DNA from: Bog-756 sp963699345 | GTDB lineage: Bacteria; Actinomycetota; Acidimicrobiia; Acidimicrobiales; RAAP-2 | Reading direction: 5' to 3' | Assembly (NCBI GenBank): GCA_963699345.1 | Contig: CAVOTL010000007.1 | Span: 248,001 to 312,000 of the forward strand | Length of the DNA: 64,000 nucleotides | Program-made: the position numbers and the translations under genes | Notes under the pieces: model-generated | What the model was told of the DNA's origin: nothing | The model's database searches: none | What the model saw: the letters and a program-made list of their open reading frames with translations, nothing else | Shown here: positions 1 to 7,093 of the stretch, one piece after another | How positions within the stretch are numbered: position 1 is the first letter of the stretch | Layout of the letters: each line of letters starts with the position of its first letter

Positions 1-483
1 CTTCGCCCCGTCCACCAGGCGACGCGTCTCGAGCTTGTCCTCGGCGATGCCCTGCTGGCCGACCAGCCCGTCGTCGACGGCCTGTCGGGCCTCGGCGTCG
101 ATGGCCCACTCCTGTTCGCACCGGGCCATCGCCTGGTCGATGGCGGGGATGAGCTCGATCCGCTGGAAGGGCTTCACCAGGTAGGCGGCCACGCCGGCGT
201 CACGGGCCTCGTCGATGAGGTTGCGCTGGCTGAAGGCGGTGAGGATCAGGACGGCCACCTTGATGTCGAGGTCGCGGATGTCCCGGGCGGCCTGGAGGCC
301 GTCGGCGCCCGGCATCTTCACGTCGAGGATGACGAGATCGGGTCGGTGGGCGCGCACCAGTTCGACCGCCTCGTCACCGCGGCCGGTCTCCCCCACGACG
401 TCATAGCCCTCGTCGAGCAGGATCTCCTTGAGATCCAGTCGGATGATCGCCTCGTCCTCGGCGATGACCACACGCCTGCTCAT
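1..483 (-). CDS. pdtaR: ANTAR-domain response regulator, PdtaR type (3' end cut by window edge)
   Basis: This is a two-component receiver protein whose output is expected to be RNA binding: ANTAR domains act by transcription antitermination. The first 161 residues are visible and the gene runs off the window. The receiver domain spans about residues 1-120, with an acidic cluster at E9-D10, phospho-acceptor D54 in the motif LVILDVKMPG, T82 and K104. A linker with many charged residues follows and the ANTAR helices begin near residue 125. The ATG start has a Shine-Dalgarno sequence (AAGGAG) eight bases upstream. Its partner kinase (PdtaS) is not in the window. The receiver and linker match PdtaR well; the ANTAR fold is only partly seen. 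Confidence 0.9.
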   Translation of the reverse strand, partial: MSRRVVIAEDEAIIRLDLKEILLDEGYDVVGETGRGDEAVELVRAHRPDLVILDVKMPGADGLQAARDIRDLDIKVAVLILTAFSQRNLIDEARDAGVAAYLVKPFQRIELIPAIDQAMARCEQEWAIDAEARQAVDDGLVGQQGIAEDKLETRRLVDGAK

Positions 484-651
484 GGTGTGTTCGCTCCTTG
501 CCACGGGGTTGGGTGCTCCTGACTGCAGTGGGGATTGTTGCACCCGGATGCGACGGGCCGCTCCCGGGTGGGCGATGACCTTCCGGTGACGACCGGATCC
601 GGCCGGGGCCGTCGGGCGTGGCCCGAGCCCCGTACTGCACGACGGGCGAAC

Positions 652-945
652 CTACCCGGGTCCGACCACGAGCCGCTCGAGCAGGTCGTCCTGGCGGCGC
701 TCCAACTCGGTGATGCGGTCGACCAGGGCCTGTCGGGTGCGCTGCAGGGCGGTCGCCTGCCGGCTGGCCTCGTCGTGCTCCTTGGCGGCGACCGGGGTCT
801 CGGCGACGAGCGCCCGGAGGCGGGTGTCGTCGGCGATCTCGTTGACCACCACGAGCTGCTCGTCGAGGACGGCGAGCTCGCTGCGGGCGCGCACGAGCCG
901 CTGGTGGGCATCGTTCAGTCGGCGCTCGATGGTGGTCCGGTGCAT
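652..945 (-). CDS. Small coiled-coil protein of unknown function
   Basis: This encodes a 97-residue hydrophilic protein that is almost entirely predicted coiled coil. Leucine and charged residues recur in heptads from residue 5 to 92, and there is no signal peptide or membrane segment. I do not recognise a named family. It lies upstream of pdtaR on the same strand with a 168-base gap, so the two may share a transcript. A TAGAAT hexamer ends nine bases before the ATG, so its own promoter is likely. Codon usage looks like that of its neighbours, with strong GC at third positions, which supports a real gene. Confidence 0.65.
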   Translation of the reverse strand: MHRTTIERRLNDAHQRLVRARSELAVLDEQLVVVNEIADDTRLRALVAETPVAAKEHDEASRQATALQRTRQALVDRITELERRQDDLLERLVVGPG

Positions 946-1029
946 GGGAGGGCAATTCTACGCACGCCGGCCCCCGCTTCCCACCGGAAATCTCGAGGAA
1001 TCTCCGCGGCCGGCGCCGAGGGCACCCGA

Positions 1030-2308
1030 TCAGTCGGCGGAGCGGGCGATGTCCGACCGGCGGACGAGCCCGGACGCGAGGGCGTCGACGGACGGTACCG
1101 GGGCCAGACCGGGCCCGTCGTGCACCGGCACGACGAGGCGCCGCGTCACCGGGTCCCGGTGCGTACTCATCGGTGGCGACCACGTCCCGGGTCAGATACG
1201 TCGAGGGCGGAGCGAGGTCGCCCGGGGAGCGTGGGCCCCGCCAGCGCGGCCAGGGCCACGAGTGCGCGACGGGCGACGCCCGACTCGAACATCCCCCCGA
1301 TCCACCAGGTGACGCCGACCGACCGGCACCAGTCGATCACGTCGAGGGCGGCGCCGATGCCGCCTAGCCGGGACGGCTTGACGCAGACCACCGCGCAGGC
1401 GCCCATTCCCACCGCCCCGAGCACCCGTGCCGGGCTGTCGAGGGACTCGTCGAGACAGATCGGGGTGACCAGCGGACGCGGCCAGGTCGCGGTGCCCGGC
1501 GAGGTCGTCGCGGGCCAACGGCTGCTCGATGCAGAGCAGGCCGAGACCGTCGAGCGTGCGGAGGTCGGCGACGGTGCGGTGGTCGTAGGCCCCGTTGGCA
1601 TCGACCTGAACGGGGAGGGTGTCGGGCCGCCGCGCCGCCGAGAGCCGCGGCGATCACCGGCTCGACGCCGGGTGCCACCTTCACCTTGACGCGGGCGTAG
1701 CCCTCGTCGTCGAGCCGATCGAGGTCGGCCCGGAGCGAGGGACCCGAGATCGGCAGGCCGAGCACCGCTCCCGGCGGGACGGTCGCCCGGGACACCCCGA
1801 GGTGGCCGGCCAGCGAGGTGCCCGAGGCCCGCAGCCAGGCGTCCGCCACCGCCATCTCCATCGCCGACCAGGCCAGGGGGCGACCCGTCGGGTCGGCGAG
1901 AGCGCCGAGCCGATCGACGGAGGGGAGCCCACCCCGACGGCCGGCGTCGGCCAGCAGCCGCGGCAACAGGTCGCCTGCGAGCGTCGTCCACGCCGTGCCG
2001 ACGTCTTCGAGGTCGTAGGTCGTGTCCGACAGCGCCGCGCACTCACCCCAACCCTCGACCCGCTCGCCGGACCTGTCGCGACAGAGCAGCCGGACGAGCA
2101 CCAGCGGCCGGACACGATGGGTGCCGACCGCCGTGGCGACGGGGTGCCGGAACGGGAGCGAGACCTGGAGGACCTCGGCCCGTTCGAGCGCCAGGCCGCC
2201 GTCCGCCCCGAGGGCCCGCCAGCCACGGCCGTGCGGCCCGGTGGGCAACGGGGACGAAGGTGTCGTCCCGGCCGGTGGCCCGGAAGGTGTCGGCGCGGTG
2301 TCGTCCAC
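1030..2308 (-). pseudogene. menC: o-Succinylbenzoate synthase, broken by four frameshifts
   Basis: MenC dehydrates SHCHC to o-succinylbenzoate in menaquinone synthesis and belongs to the enolase superfamily. From the GTG at 2308 the first 220 codons read cleanly, including the FRHP segment, WGEC, and the first half of the TIM barrel with the VKVKV strand carrying the catalytic lysines. The rest is recovered only by changing frame near 1623-1640, 1477-1482, 1217-1222 and 1150-1153. The recovered parts include VDANGAYD, CIEQPL, CLDESL, VKPSRLGG and a proper C-terminus ending ARSAD. Each shift is explained by one extra G or C. Because all motifs survive, sequencing or assembly error is at least as likely as true decay. 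A dipeptide epimerase is the alternative family. The gene appears to be leaderless. Confidence 0.8.
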
Positions 2309-2314
2309 GGACGG

Positions 2315-2320
2315 AGCCTA
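2315..2320 (-). promoter_or_regulatory. -10 hexamer for menC (leaderless arrangement)
   Basis: TAGGCT on the minus strand ends six bases before the GTG start of menC, so the predicted transcript would begin at or next to the start codon. No clear -35 is visible. Confidence 0.5.
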
Positions 2321-2394
2321 CGGTCCGACGACGGCGGTACCGCGCCCCGGCACCGTCCGGTGCGGGTAGCGTCAGCCCCGACGTGCGACCACCG

Positions 2395-2477
2395 GCCCGG
2401 GTGGCGGAACGGCAGACGCGGTGGACTCAAAATCCACTATCCGAAAGGGTGTGCGGGTTCGACTCCCGCCCCGGGCA
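2395..2477 (+). tRNA. tRNA-Leu (anticodon CAA)
   Basis: The sequence folds as a class II tRNA of 83 bases without an encoded CCA. The acceptor stem GCCCGGG (2395-2401) pairs with CCCGGGC (2470-2476), with discriminator A at 2477. The anticodon arm is GTGGA, loop CTCAAAA, TCCAC, giving anticodon CAA, which reads UUG. A long variable arm (TATCCGAAAGGGTGT) and a T arm GCGGG-TTCGACT-CCCGC follow. A TAGCGT hexamer at 2367-2372 could be its -10 element. Confidence 0.96.
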
Positions 2478-2530
2478 CACAGGACGGCGGCGGTCCGACC
2501 GCGCCGATCACCGGGGGGAGGGGGGAGGCG

Positions 2531-3325
2531 TCAGACGAGCCGCTCGCCGGGCAGGGGACGGGGCTGGCGGATCGGACGGGACACCAGCGCGAGGGCGGCA
2601 CCCAGGATGATCAGGGCCAGGCCGGCGCTCGCCAGGGAGAGCACGCCGAGCAGGGCGAGGATGCCCCCGCAGACGTAGCCCGTGCGACTCGACGCCTCAC
2701 TCCCCCGCCGGATCCGGCGTAGGAGTCCGATGCCCGTGAGCACGCAGGCCGCCACCAGGGCGGCCACGAACAGGAGGACGCCCACCCGGTCGCTCGCGTA
2801 CGGCGTGCGGTTCACGTCGTGCGCACCGGGTCCGGTCCCGACCCGGGTGGCGGTGGTCGTGGTGAACAGCAGGCCCGTCACCAGGGCGGTCCACACGCAG
2901 GCGAAGCCGAACGTGAACCACCGGCCCCGGAGGCTCCGGGCGGGGGTCGGTGGCGGTGCGTTCAGCGGGATCGACGACACCGGGTGTCCCCCGTCGGCCG
3001 GGACCGGCGACGGGGTGACATCGACGGGCGGGGAACCGGGGTCCGAGCGGCCTACACCGGACCCGGGCCCGGGCCCGTCCGCCGCCGCCGCCCGACCGAC
3101 GTCGACCGGCGGCGGTGGAACCCGTGCCGACGGGGGGGCCGGTCGGGCCCGTACCAGCGGCTGGTCGACGGCCGGTCCGGGGGCGGGGTCCTGTGACTCG
3201 ACGCCGCCGTCGCGCACGAGAGCGGTGGGTCTCCCCTGGGAGAACCAGCGGGCCTCATGGACACCGAACGGATCGACGAACCATCCCTGGGGTGGCTTCG
3301 CGGGCGTCCCGTCCTCACCGGCCAT
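2531..3325 (-). CDS. Membrane protein with N-terminal DUF2510-like domain
   Basis: This encodes a 264-residue protein. Residues 10-40 (GWFVDPFGVHEARWFSQG) resemble the short DUF2510 module found at the N-terminus of many actinobacterial membrane proteins. A proline-rich, low-complexity linker of about 90 residues follows, then three or four membrane segments between residues 140 and 255. The function is unknown; DUF2510 proteins are usually small envelope proteins. The ATG at 3325 was chosen because a TACTGT hexamer lies exactly six bases upstream and the DUF2510 domain begins just after it. Frame continues open upstream but looks non-coding. Confidence 0.75.
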   Translation of the reverse strand: MAGEDGTPAKPPQGWFVDPFGVHEARWFSQGRPTALVRDGGVESQDPAPGPAVDQPLVRARPAPPSARVPPPPVDVGRAAAADGPGPGSGVGRSDPGSPPVDVTPSPVPADGGHPVSSIPLNAPPPTPARSLRGRWFTFGFACVWTALVTGLLFTTTTATRVGTGPGAHDVNRTPYASDRVGVLLFVAALVAACVLTGIGLLRRIRRGSEASSRTGYVCGGILALLGVLSLASAGLALIILGAALALVSRPIRQPRPLPGERLV

Positions 3326-3331
3326 GCCGCG

Positions 3332-3337
3332 ACAGTA
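3332..3337 (-). promoter_or_regulatory. -10 hexamer for the DUF2510 gene (leaderless)
   Basis: TACTGT on the minus strand with a six-base gap to the ATG at 3325 decides the start of the gene. Confidence 0.5.
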
Positions 3338-3404
3338 GACGGGACCCGTCGGCCGTCCCACCGCCCACTCCGGTCTCCGGCGGGCCGGTGAACCACCGGT
3401 TCGC

Positions 3405-3418
3405 GTCACGGTCGTGAC
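3405..3418. promoter_or_regulatory. Palindrome upstream of the fab operon, candidate operator
   Basis: GTCACG-GT-CGTGAC is an inverted repeat with two 6-base arms, 58 bases upstream of the fabD start and inside the gap between two divergent genes. It could be the site of a fatty-acid regulator, but no regulator gene is adjacent, so this is inference from position and symmetry only. Confidence 0.3.
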
Positions 3419-3476
3419 ACACTGGGCCGTCCACCGGTGGCGTCGAGCACCGGTCCGATGCGAGAGGAGTTCGTGG

Positions 3477-4733
3477 GTGCTGGCCTTTACCTTCCCGGGA
3501 CAGGGGTCCCAGCGGTCCGGCATGGGCCGGTCCTGGGTGGAACACCCCTCGTGGGAGGTGGCGGGCGAGGCCTCCGAGATCGCCGGGCGGGACCTGACGG
3601 CCCTCCTGCTCGACGCGCCGATGGAGGAACTCACCCTGACGGCCAACGCCCAACTCGCCACGTTCGTGACGAGTCTGGTGGTGCTCGACGCGGTGGAACG
3701 CCTGGGCCTCACCCCCGGGGCGTGCGCGGGTCACAGTCTGGGTGAGTACACCGCCCTGGTGGCCTCCGGAGCGCTCTCCCTCGCCGACGGCACGGCTCTG
3801 GTGATCGAACGGGGGGCCGCCATGCAGGAGGCGGCCGACTCCCGGCCCGGCACCATGGCCGCCCTGATCGGCATCGCCGACGACGATGCCGAGGCGGCCT
3901 GCCAACGGGCCGAGTCCGACGTCTGGGTCGCCAACTACAACGCCCCGGGGCAGGTCGTGATCGCCGGGACCCAGGAGGGGATCGACCTGGCCACCGCCCA
4001 CGCCAAGGAGCTCGGCGCCCGGAAGGTACTCGCCATCCCGGTCTCGGGGGCTTTCCACACGCCGATGATGCTGCCGGCCCGGGCCCGCCTGCGCGAGCGG
4101 CTGGGCGACGTGACGTTCCACGCCCCCGAGGTGCCGGTGGTGGCGAACGTCGACGCGCGTGTGCACACCGACGCGTCCGAGTGGCCCGGACTGCTGTCGG
4201 CGCAGCTCTGCAGCCCCGTCCGGTGGCGCCATTCCCTCGAAGCCCTCGGCGGGCGCGGCGCCACCCTCATCATCGAGCTCGGCCCGGGTGGCGTCCTGAC
4301 CGGAATGGTGCGCCGGGCCACCCCCGACGTCCGGGGAGTGTCGGTCGCGGTTCCCGAGGATCTCGACAAACTCATGGACACGCTCTCCGGGGGGGACGAC
4401 TGGGCGGGTTCGGGGCCCGACGGCCAGGGAGAGCACCTGTACACCTCCGAACGGGTCGTGGTGAGCCCGGCCCCGGGCGTGTTCGAGCCTGCCGCCCATC
4501 TCGCCGCTCTCGAGAGCACGGCGCTGGCCGACGCCACCGCCGCCCCCGGGAGCGGGGCCGGCGTGGAACCGGGATCCCACCTGGCGGTGGGCGACCAGGT
4601 CGGCACCGTCGGCCTCACCGACGTCCGGACGCCCTTCGACGGGATCCTGGTCCGGTGGCTGGCCATGCGGGGGGAACGTGTGGTCGAGGGCCAGCCGGTG
4701 GCGTGGATCCGCACCCGGGCGGCCGGGTCATGA
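3477..4733 (+). CDS. fabD: Malonyl-CoA:ACP transacylase fused to a lipoyl/biotinyl-like domain
   Basis: FabD moves malonate from CoA to acyl carrier protein to supply fatty-acid elongation. Residues 1-305 form the acyltransferase: FPGQGSQ at 6-12, nucleophile S87 in GHSLGE, R112 and catalytic H194 in GAFHTP. The protein is 418 residues, about 100 longer than usual FabD. The extra C-terminus (about 325-414) reads like a hammerhead carrier domain: VVVSPAPGVF, then VGDQVGTVG, TPFDG, and RGERVVEGQP. The lysine-bearing MKM turn of biotin or lipoyl carriers is replaced by GLTD, so it is probably not modified. The GTG at 3477 follows a GAGAGGAG ribosome site by about seven bases. The stop overlaps fabG by ATGA. 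Confidence 0.92.
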   Translation: MLAFTFPGQGSQRSGMGRSWVEHPSWEVAGEASEIAGRDLTALLLDAPMEELTLTANAQLATFVTSLVVLDAVERLGLTPGACAGHSLGEYTALVASGALSLADGTALVIERGAAMQEAADSRPGTMAALIGIADDDAEAACQRAESDVWVANYNAPGQVVIAGTQEGIDLATAHAKELGARKVLAIPVSGAFHTPMMLPARARLRERLGDVTFHAPEVPVVANVDARVHTDASEWPGLLSAQLCSPVRWRHSLEALGGRGATLIIELGPGGVLTGMVRRATPDVRGVSVAVPEDLDKLMDTLSGGDDWAGSGPDGQGEHLYTSERVVVSPAPGVFEPAAHLAALESTALADATAAPGSGAGVEPGSHLAVGDQVGTVGLTDVRTPFDGILVRWLAMRGERVVEGQPVAWIRTRAAGS

Positions 4734-5515
4734 CGGCGCCGGGCGCCTCTCCGGAAGAGGGAACGACGAGCGGGGCGCAAGAGGAAGCCGGCGGACGGGT
4801 GGTGCTGGTCACCGGGGGATCGCGCGGGATCGGCCTGGCGTGCGCCGAGTGGTTCCTGGCCCACGGGGACCGGGTCGTCATCACGTCCCGTTCGGGGGCT
4901 CCCGAACGGGAGATCGCCCACGGACCGGACCGGTTCCTGTCCCTGACCTGCGACATGACCGACACCGACCAGGTGGAGGCGGCCTTCGCCGCCGTCGAGG
5001 AGGCCTGGGGGCCGGTCGAGGTGCTGGTGGCCAACGCCGGCATCACCCGCGACACCCTGGTGCTGCGGATGAGCGAGGACGCCTGGTCCGACGTCATCGA
5101 CACGAACCTCACCGCCGTCTTCCGGGTGACCAAGCGGGCGCTGGCCAAGATGCTGCGTCTGCGGCGGGGCCGGGTGATCATGATCTCCTCGGTCGGGGCC
5201 TTCCTCGGTTCGGCCGGACAGGCCAACTACGCGGCGTCCAAGGCCGGCCTGGTGGGGATGGCCCGGGCCCTGGCCCGGGAGGTGGGCACCCGCAACATCA
5301 CCGTCAACGTGGTGGCCCCGGGCCTCGTCGAAACGAATATGCTGGCCGCACTGGACGAGGGCCGACGTGCCGATTTCGCCGCCCAGGTCCCGCTGGGCCG
5401 GGTCGGGATCCCCGAGGACGTGGCCGAGGTCGTCGGGTTCGTCGCCTCCGACGGGGCCGGCTACGTGACGGGCGCCGTCCTCCCGGTCGACGGGGGCCTG
5501 GGGATGGGGCTGTGA
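4730..5515 (+). CDS. fabG: 3-Oxoacyl-ACP reductase
   Basis: This is an NADPH-dependent short-chain dehydrogenase that reduces 3-ketoacyl-ACP in each cycle of fatty-acid synthesis. The 261-residue protein has an unusual 22-residue acidic, Gly/Ser-rich N-terminal tail, then the cofactor loop TGGSRGIG (28-35), NAG (102-104), and the catalytic triad S154, Y167 and K171 in YAASKAG. The C-terminal segment PVDGGLGMGL is typical. It starts at the ATG that overlaps the fabD stop by four bases, so it is translationally coupled. A different SDR substrate cannot be excluded from sequence alone, but the position between fabD and acpP makes FabG the natural reading. Confidence 0.93.
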   Translation: MTAPGASPEEGTTSGAQEEAGGRVVLVTGGSRGIGLACAEWFLAHGDRVVITSRSGAPEREIAHGPDRFLSLTCDMTDTDQVEAAFAAVEEAWGPVEVLVANAGITRDTLVLRMSEDAWSDVIDTNLTAVFRVTKRALAKMLRLRRGRVIMISSVGAFLGSAGQANYAASKAGLVGMARALAREVGTRNITVNVVAPGLVETNMLAALDEGRRADFAAQVPLGRVGIPEDVAEVVGFVASDGAGYVTGAVLPVDGGLGMGL

Positions 5516-5548
5516 CCCGGCAGCACCGAGTACGGGCGCGATCGTCGC

Positions 5549-5554
5549 TACCGT
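5549..5554 (+). promoter_or_regulatory. Possible -10 element upstream of acpP
   Basis: TACCGT in the 70-base fabG-acpP gap would give a leader of about 25 bases that includes the acpP ribosome site AAGGAG. An internal promoter would fit the high demand for acyl carrier protein. Confidence 0.3.
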
Positions 5555-5585
5555 TCAGTACCGAGAGACAGAGCAAGGAGACGTA

Positions 5586-5825
5586 GTGAGCAACGACGAG
5601 ACGTTCGAGAAGTTCAAGGGTTGTGCGGTGGAGGTGCTGCAGGTCCCCGAGGACAAGATCACCCGGGAGGCCCGGTTCGCCGACGACCTCGACGCCGACT
5701 CCCTCGACCTCGTCGAGCTGGTCATGGCGCTCGAGGAGACCTTCGACGTCTCGGTGGACGAGTCCGAGCTCGAGGGCATCGAGACCATCGGCCAGGCCTA
5801 CGACCTGATCGTCGCCAAACTCTGA
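5586..5825 (+). CDS. acpP: Acyl carrier protein
   Basis: This 79-residue acidic helical protein carries growing acyl chains on a phosphopantetheine arm. The attachment site is S39 in DADSLDLVE, the canonical DSL motif, and the length is normal. The GTG start has a strong AAGGAG ribosome site five bases upstream, the best in this region, consistent with high expression. Its stop overlaps the fabF start by one base (TGATG). A holo-ACP synthase is not in the window. Confidence 0.97.
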   Translation: MSNDETFEKFKGCAVEVLQVPEDKITREARFADDLDADSLDLVELVMALEETFDVSVDESELEGIETIGQAYDLIVAKL

Positions 5826-7021
5826 TGCTGCTGGGCCACGGCCCCGACGGGCCCATCGCCGGCCGCCGGGTGGCCATCACCGGGATCGGCGTCATCTCGT
5901 CGGTGGGCACCGGCCCGGACGCCTTCTGGGCCGGACTGCACGGGCCGGCCCCCGAGGGTGAGCGCCGGGTCCCCGACTTCGACCCCGAGCAGTGGTTCTC
6001 CACCAAGGAGGCACGCACCGTCGACCGCTTCGCCCAGTTCAGTCTGGCCGTGGCGGACATGGCCCTCGCCGACGCCGGCGAACTCGACGCCGATCCCGGC
6101 CGTTCCGGGGTGATCATGGGCACCGGGGTGGGCGGCCTCCAGACACTCGAGACCCAGATCCTCGTCTACGCCGAGAAGGGCGCCCGCCGCGTGTCGCCGC
6201 GGCTCGTCCCGATGATGATGTCGAACGCCGGTGCCGCGGCCGTCTCCATGCGCCTGGGCTGGCACGGACCCTCCGAGACCGTCATCACCGCGTGTGCCGC
6301 CGGCGCCCACTCCATCGCCCATGCCGCCCGGCTGGTGTCCTCGGGTCGCTGCGACGTGGCCATCGGCGGGGCCGCCGAGGCGGGGATGACCAATGTCGGC
6401 ATCGCCGCCTTCGCCAACATGACGGCCCTGTCCACCACGGGTCGCTCGATGCCCTTCGACGTGCGCCGTGACGGTTTCGTCATGACCGAGGGGGCCGGCG
6501 CCCTGGTCCTGGAGGACTGGGACCGCGCCGTGGCGCGCGGGGCGCGCATCTACGGGGTCCTCGCCGGGGCGGCCAGCACCGCCGATGCCCACCACATCAC
6601 GGCCCCGGCACCGGGTGGATCCGGGGCCGCGGCGTGCATGCAGCTCGCCATGGAGGATGCAGGCATCGGGCCCGCCGACATCCGGCACATCAACGCCCAC
6701 GGCACGTCGACCCCGCTCAACGACCAGGCGGAGTCGGACGCCGTCGGCAAGGTGTTCGGGCCGGACTCACCTCCGGTCACCTCCGTGAAGGGAGCCACGG
6801 GCCACGGGCTCGGGGCGAGCGGGGCCATCGAGGCCGTCGCCTGCGTGCTGACCCTCGACCGGGCCAGCATCCCCCCGACGCTCGGCTTCGAGCAGCCGGA
6901 CCCCGAGATCCACCTGGACGTGGTGGCGGGCGCCGCCCGACCCTGGGAGCCGGGGCCGATCCTCTCCAACTCGTTCGGGTTCGGCGGCCACAACGGCTGC
7001 CTGGTCCTTTCTCCTGCCTGA
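5825..7021 (+). CDS. fabF: Beta-ketoacyl-ACP synthase II
   Basis: FabF condenses malonyl-ACP with the growing acyl-ACP chain. The 398-residue protein has the thiolase-fold triad: C157 in TACAAG, H292 in NAHGTSTPLND and H327 in KGATGHGLGASG, with K322. The C-terminal FGFGGHNG loop is present. It closes the fabD-fabG-acpP-fabF operon, sharing one base with acpP. FabH is not in the cluster. A hairpin that could end transcription lies just after the stop. Confidence 0.95.
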   Translation: MLLGHGPDGPIAGRRVAITGIGVISSVGTGPDAFWAGLHGPAPEGERRVPDFDPEQWFSTKEARTVDRFAQFSLAVADMALADAGELDADPGRSGVIMGTGVGGLQTLETQILVYAEKGARRVSPRLVPMMMSNAGAAAVSMRLGWHGPSETVITACAAGAHSIAHAARLVSSGRCDVAIGGAAEAGMTNVGIAAFANMTALSTTGRSMPFDVRRDGFVMTEGAGALVLEDWDRAVARGARIYGVLAGAASTADAHHITAPAPGGSGAAACMQLAMEDAGIGPADIRHINAHGTSTPLNDQAESDAVGKVFGPDSPPVTSVKGATGHGLGASGAIEAVACVLTLDRASIPPTLGFEQPDPEIHLDVVAGAARPWEPGPILSNSFGFGGHNGCLVLSPA

Positions 7022-7031
7022 CGGCACGCGG

Positions 7032-7061
7032 CCGGGTCCGGCGGAACGGGCGTGGACCCGG
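7032..7061 (+). terminator. Hairpin after the fab operon
   Basis: CCGGGTCC (7032-7039) pairs with GGACCCGG (7054-7061), an 8-bp GC stem with a 14-base loop starting 10 bases after the fabF stop. There is no T-run, as is common in actinobacterial terminators. Confidence 0.4.
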
Positions 7062-7078
7062 TGGGGTCCGCACACCCC

Positions 7079-7084
7079 TAGCGT
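7079..7084 (+). promoter_or_regulatory. -10 hexamer for the ABC1 kinase gene
   Basis: TAGCGT ends nine bases before the ATG at 7094, which would give a transcript with a leader of only a few bases. Confidence 0.4.
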
Positions 7085-7093
7085 GGGGTCCCC

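Noticed and set aside
1150..1640. Programmed ribosomal frameshifting in menC
   Set aside because: Four shifts in one gene with no slippery heptamers or pseudoknots, in a family never known to need it, is not credible.
401..1689. Long open frames on both strands around the broken menC
   Set aside because: They are Arg/Pro-rich shadow translations typical of very GC-rich DNA. The menC motifs spread over three frames explain the region better.
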